Source: an uncultured Erysipelotrichaceae bacterium (GTDB taxonomy: Bacteria; Bacillota_I; Bacilli_A; RFN20; CAG-826). From it: DNA of 8,797 bases. The position numbers were made by a program, and so were the translations under genes. This document shows positions 6,101 through 8,797 of the stretch, one piece after another. The notes beneath the pieces are model-generated. The model searched no databases, was not told the origin of the DNA, and worked only from the letters and a program-made list of their open reading frames with translations. Where the stretch lies: positions 1 to 8,797 of the forward strand of contig CACZNF010000014.1 of the NCBI GenBank assembly GCA_902782395.1, in the 5' to 3' direction. Numbering within the stretch: the first letter of the stretch is position 1; the number at the start of each line of letters is the position of its first letter.

Positions 6101-7318
6101 TCAGCACTTTTTAATAACGGTAACTACGTTAAATTCGTTATTTTCTATTTTTGCAAAAATGTCTCCGCCCATCATATGCATGAGATTTTTACAAATATAT
6201 AAGCCTAAACCACTACCATCTTTATTCTCTACGTTACTACCACGATAGAAAGAATCAAAGATATGAGGCAATTCTTCTTCATTAATGGATGATCCTGAAT
6301 TAACGATATATATTAATTTATAATCTTCTTCTTCCTCAATATGGATTTTAACATATTGTCCATCACCATATTTAATCGCATTCTCTAAGATGTTTTGTAA
6401 TACTTCTTCTAATCGATCTATATCACCTTTAACAAGGCAGTTTTCATATGGCTCTATTTCAAAAGCAGTATGAAGATGAGTGAATTTTTCTTTATATAAT
6501 ATTTCGATTTTATTAATCAAATCAGATAAATATAACTCACTATTATTGACAGTAAGATTAAGGAAGTCTTCTTTAGAAGCATTCACAATATCAGAAACAT
6601 GTTTTTCGATTTCTTTAACATTTTTATCTATACCCTCTAATGCTTCTTTTCTTTTTCCAGGTGTTTCATAGATACCTTCTTTAAGCGCTTTAGAATAAAG
6701 CTTAATCGCACTTAATGGGGTTTTGATGTCATGCGAAATAGAAAGAATTAAAGTCTTTTTATCTTTTTGTAATTTAAGTTCATTCTTCTTATTTGTTTCT
6801 AAAGTTTCTCTAAGCATATCCATGCCCCAGACAAACTTACCAAAGTTCTTATTCTTTTCTTCTTTAATTGGGTTAGTAAGATTACCTTTAGCAAGTTCAG
6901 CGGAATAATTGCTTAATTTATTAAATGGTTTTAAAACCTTTAAATCGACATAGACTAATACCCCTAAAGTTAAAAGGAATGTCATAGTTAAACCAACATT
7001 CATCATTATAATAGCGGTTAAATCATTATTCTCCACTTTATATTCAATAGAATATAATTTACCGTTCACATTAATGACAGCATAATCATTATTTGTTTTA
7101 TATGTATCATCATATTGAACAATTTTTATGACACTTTTATAATCGTCAGCATTAACTGTTTCTCCTGCTTTCAATGCCATTTCAATACGGTTAATATCAA
7201 CGCGATATTGACGATCTTCTCCAGTTGGTTTACTAACAAAATAAACGATATTGAAAGCAGCAATTAAAATTGCTTCTAAGATCAAAAAGATAATAGAGTT
7301 TCTTCTAAATTTACTCAT
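6101..7318 (-). CDS. Membrane sensor histidine kinase (HAMP, HisKA, HATPase)
   Basis: The kinase is about 405 aa from the ATG at 7318, or 409 aa from the ATG at 7330; numbering here uses the longer form. TM1 is 11-32, an extracellular domain of about 74 residues follows, TM2 is 106-129, then a HAMP-like linker to about 180. The H-box is SISHDIKTPLSAIKLY with phospho-acceptor H200. The N-box is QNILENAIKYGDG (N317), the F-box FDSFYRG (358-364) and the G2 box DGSGLGLYICKN (371-382). The G1 box, usually DxGxG, reads VNSGSS (343-348), so the adenine-binding Asp is missing, as I recall also for related gut Firmicutes kinases. Neither ATG has well-spaced Shine-Dalgarno bases (GGGGA is about 2 or 13 nt away). 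I prefer 7318 because it gives the compact ATGAGTAA overlap with the regulator stop and a typical MSKFRRNS start. It likely phosphorylates the adjacent regulator in response to an envelope signal. Confidence 0.92.
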   Translation of the reverse strand: MSKFRRNSIIFLILEAILIAAFNIVYFVSKPTGEDRQYRVDINRIEMALKAGETVNADDYKSVIKIVQYDDTYKTNNDYAVINVNGKLYSIEYKVENNDLTAIIMMNVGLTMTFLLTLGVLVYVDLKVLKPFNKLSNYSAELAKGNLTNPIKEEKNKNFGKFVWGMDMLRETLETNKKNELKLQKDKKTLILSISHDIKTPLSAIKLYSKALKEGIYETPGKRKEALEGIDKNVKEIEKHVSDIVNASKEDFLNLTVNNSELYLSDLINKIEILYKEKFTHLHTAFEIEPYENCLVKGDIDRLEEVLQNILENAIKYGDGQYVKIHIEEEEDYKLIYIVNSGSSINEEELPHIFDSFYRGSNVENKDGSGLGLYICKNLMHMMGGDIFAKIENNEFNVVTVIKKC

Positions 7319-7973
7319 AGCGGTAACCATTTCCCCAAACAGTAATAATATGTTTAGGATTCTTTGGATCTGCTTCTATCTTTTCTCTTAACCATTTAAT
7401 GTGAACAGTTAATGTTTGTATTTCAGATTCACTATCACTGCCCCAAATGTTGTTAAAAAGATATTCTTTCTTTAAAGTTGTGCCTTTATTCTCAATTAAT
7501 AACTTTAATAATTCGAATTCTTTATCAGTAACAGGGATAAGTTTATTATTTACGGACAAGGTATTATTAACGGTATTTAAAATAAGATTACCTTCATGAA
7601 TTTCTTCAATAGCGTATTTTCTTTTAAAAACACCTTTGATTTTAGCAAGTAAGATATCAATATCATATGGCTTTTCGACATAATCATCTGCGCCTAAATA
7701 TAAGCCCGCTAATTTGTCTTCTTTGTCGGATTTAGCGCTGGCAATAATGATATAGGCATTAGAAGTTTCTCTAATTTTAGAGCAAACTGCTAAACCATCA
7801 ATTCCTGGAAGCATAATATCCAAAACAAAAATCTTAGCCCCGTATTTTTCAAATAATTCTAGAGCTTTTTCTCCACTAGTGGCAAGACACACAGAATACT
7901 TTTCTTTTCTTAGGAAATCGCATAGTAGATTGCCAATTTCTATATTATCTTCAACGATGATGATATCTGCCAT
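7311..7973 (-). CDS. OmpR/PhoB family response regulator
   Basis: This 220-aa regulator has a complete receiver domain (1-115): acidic pair E8/D9, phospho-acceptor D52 in VLDIMLPG, the switch Ser79 in IIIASAK (Ser in place of the more usual Thr) and Lys101 in VEKPYD. It is followed by a winged-helix DNA-binding domain (about 122-220) that ends in the family signature TLTVHIKWLREKIE and VWGNGYRYE. The ATG at 7973 is preceded by AGAGG with an 11-nt spacing. Its stop lies inside the start of the kinase gene, so the two are translationally coupled. Its likely target is the tandem repeat at 6060-6081 ahead of the transporter. I see no copy of that repeat ahead of this gene, so regulator and kinase may be made constitutively while the transporter is induced. 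Confidence 0.95.
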   Translation of the reverse strand: MADIIIVEDNIEIGNLLCDFLRKEKYSVCLATSGEKALELFEKYGAKIFVLDIMLPGIDGLAVCSKIRETSNAYIIIASAKSDKEDKLAGLYLGADDYVEKPYDIDILLAKIKGVFKRKYAIEEIHEGNLILNTVNNTLSVNNKLIPVTDKEFELLKLLIENKGTTLKKEYLFNNIWGSDSESEIQTLTVHIKWLREKIEADPKNPKHIITVWGNGYRYE

Positions 7974-8005
7974 AGATAATTAAACCTCTTATATATTTTA
8001 CATAG

Positions 8006-8043
8006 AATAAAAAAAGACCGACATATTTATTCACATCAGTCCT
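8006..8043 (-). terminator. Intrinsic terminator of the tRNA-Thr gene
   Basis: On the minus strand AGGACTGA (8043-8036) pairs with TCGGTCTT (8021-8014), eight pairs including two G-U, across a 14-nt A/T-rich loop. A run of seven T (8015-8009) followed by ATT completes it. It begins 13 bp after the tRNA CCA end and precedes the response regulator gene by about 33 bp. Confidence 0.72.
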
Positions 8044-8055
8044 AAATATTTGAGA

Positions 8056-8129
8056 TGGTGCCCCCTGGCGGAATCGGACCACCGATTCATCCTTACCATG
8101 GATGCGTAATACCATTTTACTAAGGGGGC
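8056..8129 (-). tRNA. tRNA-Thr (anticodon GGU)
   Basis: The cloverleaf folds completely on the minus strand. The acceptor GCCCCCT (8129-8123) pairs with AGGGGGC (8066-8060), followed by A73 and an encoded CCA (8058-8056). The D arm is GTAA/TTAC with loop AATGGTA, which holds G18-G19. The anticodon stem CATCC/GGATG carries loop ATGGTAA with anticodon GGT, reading ACC and ACU threonine codons. The variable loop is AATC, and the T stem GGTGG/CCGCC has one G-U pair. The T loop reads TCCGATT instead of TTCGATT, so position 55 is C rather than the nearly universal U (pseudouridine). Position 32 is A. It has its own promoter and terminator and no other tRNA beside it. Everything apart from position 55 looks functional. 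Confidence 0.93.
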
Positions 8130-8139
8130 AGCATTAATA

Positions 8140-8167
8140 ATTATACATAAATGCTTATCTATATCAA
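8140..8167 (-). promoter_or_regulatory. Promoter of the tRNA-Thr gene
   Basis: On the minus strand TTGATA (8167-8162) and a perfect TATAAT (8145-8140) are separated by 16 bp. Initiation would fall about 4-5 nt before the tRNA 5' end at 8129, giving a very short leader for RNase P to remove. Confidence 0.78.
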
Positions 8168-8191
8168 TAGAAAATAAATACGTTTTTTGTT

Positions 8192-8212
8192 AGGGGATAT
8201 TAAATATCCTCT
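8192..8212. other. Dyad over the stop codon of the 87-aa gene
   Basis: The 15-bp palindrome GGATATTAAATATCC (8195-8209) sits in a 21-bp dyad with a single mismatch pair and spans the TAA stop (8202-8200) of the upstream gene. On the minus transcript it is followed by CCCTAACAAAAAAC and has no U-run, so it is not a standard rho-independent terminator. It may stabilise the mRNA 3' end or be a protein site. Confidence 0.4.
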
Positions 8213-8463
8213 TCTAGTTTACGGGCTTCTTTTTGTCGCATTGAAAATGTGATAGAACGAAGAATAAACCACGTTAAAGCGCCGAAATTAATAACCATAT
8301 TAACCGCTTGAAAATTATCAACGATTTCTCTCATTGGAAGATCATCTAAGAAATATAAACGAGCAAGAATTAAAACAAAGAACATTAAGGATGTTCCCCC
8401 AATGAAACCAACGATAATCCTTTGATAAATATCAAAGTAAGAGACTCCTCTATTATTGCTCAT
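8200..8463 (-). CDS. Small two-helix membrane protein of unknown function
   Basis: I do not recognise this 87-aa protein. It has a polar N-terminus (MSNNRGVSYFDIYQR), a hydrophobic helix at about 16-37, a 17-residue acidic loop (FLDDLPMREIVDN), a second helix at about 55-74, and a charged tail (RQKEARKLEEDI) that is probably cytoplasmic; both ends would then lie inside. The ATG overlaps the rimO stop by 1 nt (TAATG), with GGAG 10 nt upstream inside rimO, so it is translationally coupled to rimO. Many Firmicutes have pgsA (a phospholipid synthase with several helices) after rimO, but this protein is far too short and lacks a CDP-alcohol phosphotransferase motif. The coupling and clean membrane pattern suggest a real gene; function is unknown. 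Confidence 0.75.
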   Translation of the reverse strand: MSNNRGVSYFDIYQRIIVGFIGGTSLMFFVLILARLYFLDDLPMREIVDNFQAVNMVINFGALTWFILRSITFSMRQKEARKLEEDI

Positions 8464-8797
8464 TAGATTTCTTCTCCATATAAGTCATAGACATAACTTT
8501 CAGTGATTTTTACTTTAGTAATGTCTCCTTCTTTAAGCTCTCTTGAGGAACGGAAAAGGATTTTGCCATCCACATCATCAGGAGCGTTAAAGTAACTTCT
8601 AAGTAAATAATAGCTGTTTTCTTTGCCCACTACTAAACCTTTCATCACTTCGCCAATGTGCTTTTTGTTTAAGTCATAGGAGATCTTCTGCTGTAAGGAC
8701 ATTAGTTCATCTAAACGTTTTTGTTTAGTGGATTCTCTAACTTGATGTGGATAGTCATAAGACTTGGTGCCTTCTTCTCTTGAATAAGTAAAAGCAC
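8463..8797 (-). CDS. rimO: Ribosomal protein S12 methylthiotransferase RimO, C-terminal part
   Basis: The last 111 residues of RimO are present and the rest lies beyond the right edge. RimO is a radical-SAM enzyme that adds a methylthio group to the conserved aspartate of ribosomal protein S12. The piece begins in the end of the radical-SAM domain with the characteristic FTYSREEGTKSYDYP and QVRESTKQKRLDELMSLQQ segments. It continues into the TRAM domain, which recognises S12: GLVVGKENSYYLLRSYFNAP, then VDGKILF and the ending EGDITKVKITESYVYDLYGE. The reading frame is open from position 8795 without interruption, so an internal ATG at 8702 is not the true start. The cluster-binding cysteines are outside the window. 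The YSREEGT motif and the DAP-like APDDVDG turn favour RimO over the related tRNA enzyme MiaB. Confidence 0.9.
   Translation of the reverse strand, partial: AFTYSREEGTKSYDYPHQVRESTKQKRLDELMSLQQKISYDLNKKHIGEVMKGLVVGKENSYYLLRSYFNAPDDVDGKILFRSSRELKEGDITKVKITESYVYDLYGEEI

Noticed and set aside
8463..8702. A separate 79-aa gene starting at the ATG at 8702
   Set aside because: The same frame continues upstream to the window edge with clear RimO sequence (YSREEGT), so the ATG is an internal methionine.
298..8797. Genetic code 4 (TGA as Trp), suggested by the low GC content
   Set aside because: Trp codons checked (for example the WW pair in the flavodoxin fusion) are TGG, and TGA ends the TetR and kinase genes at positions that give family-typical lengths.
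1..8797. CRISPR array, insertion sequence, prophage genes or a bacteriocin precursor
   Set aside because: No spaced repeat array, transposase, terminal inverted repeats or phage proteins are visible. I found no small leader-peptide gene near the transporter, so it is more likely a resistance system than a bacteriocin producer.

Overview
The window is low-GC DNA from a Firmicutes/Bacillota-type bacterium, most likely an uncultured member of the Bacilli (Erysipelotrichia/RF39-like) or a close relative. The evidence is A/T-rich coding sequence, strong AGGAGG-type ribosome sites, short intrinsic terminators, a large SRP RNA with an Alu domain, and protein families typical of gut Firmicutes. Trp is encoded by TGG where I checked it and TGA serves as a stop (TetR gene, kinase gene), so I see no mycoplasma-type recoding. 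Every gene I can support lies on the minus strand, so the locus is read from right to left.

In transcription order: (1) 8797-8463 is the C-terminal end of rimO, which runs off the right edge, followed with a 1-nt overlap by an 87-aa two-helix membrane protein that I do not recognise (8463-8200). (2) A tRNA-Thr(GGU) gene (8129-8056) has its own sigma-A-like promoter and an intrinsic terminator. (3) An OmpR-type response regulator (7973-7311) overlaps a membrane histidine kinase (to 6101). After an 89-bp gap come an 8-TM FtsX/MacB-type permease (6011-3645) and its ATPase (3629-2871), closed by a terminator. This is the layout of a peptide-sensing and peptide-detoxifying module of the Bce/Vra/Yxd kind, but with the permease ahead of the ATPase and a kinase with a real extracellular domain. 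(4) A TetR regulator (about 2779-2186) overlaps by 4 nt a fusion of a four-helix membrane domain with a flavodoxin-like domain (2189-1254). A CPBP (CAAX-protease-like) membrane protease follows (1188-298) and ends in a terminator that overlaps its stop codon. (5) The left 300 bases hold what I read as the 5' half of an SRP RNA (about 127-1, running off the left edge), with a hairpin and repeats upstream.

The regulatory DNA is unusually readable. The 89-bp gap before the permease contains an 11-bp tandem repeat (6060-6081) beside a good -10 with a poor -35, as expected for an activator-dependent OmpR-family promoter. The TetR gene has a 17-bp dyad (2793-2809) lying exactly in the spacer of its own promoter, with a predicted transcript start almost at the ATG. 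My interpretation is two adjacent envelope-stress units: a two-component system that probably induces an antimicrobial-peptide transporter, and a TetR-autorepressed unit with a membrane flavoprotein-like protein and a CPBP protease. Substrates and inducers cannot be read from the sequence. The least described items are the membrane-flavodoxin fusion with an altered phosphate loop, the 87-aa orphan, and the tRNA-Thr with C at position 55.
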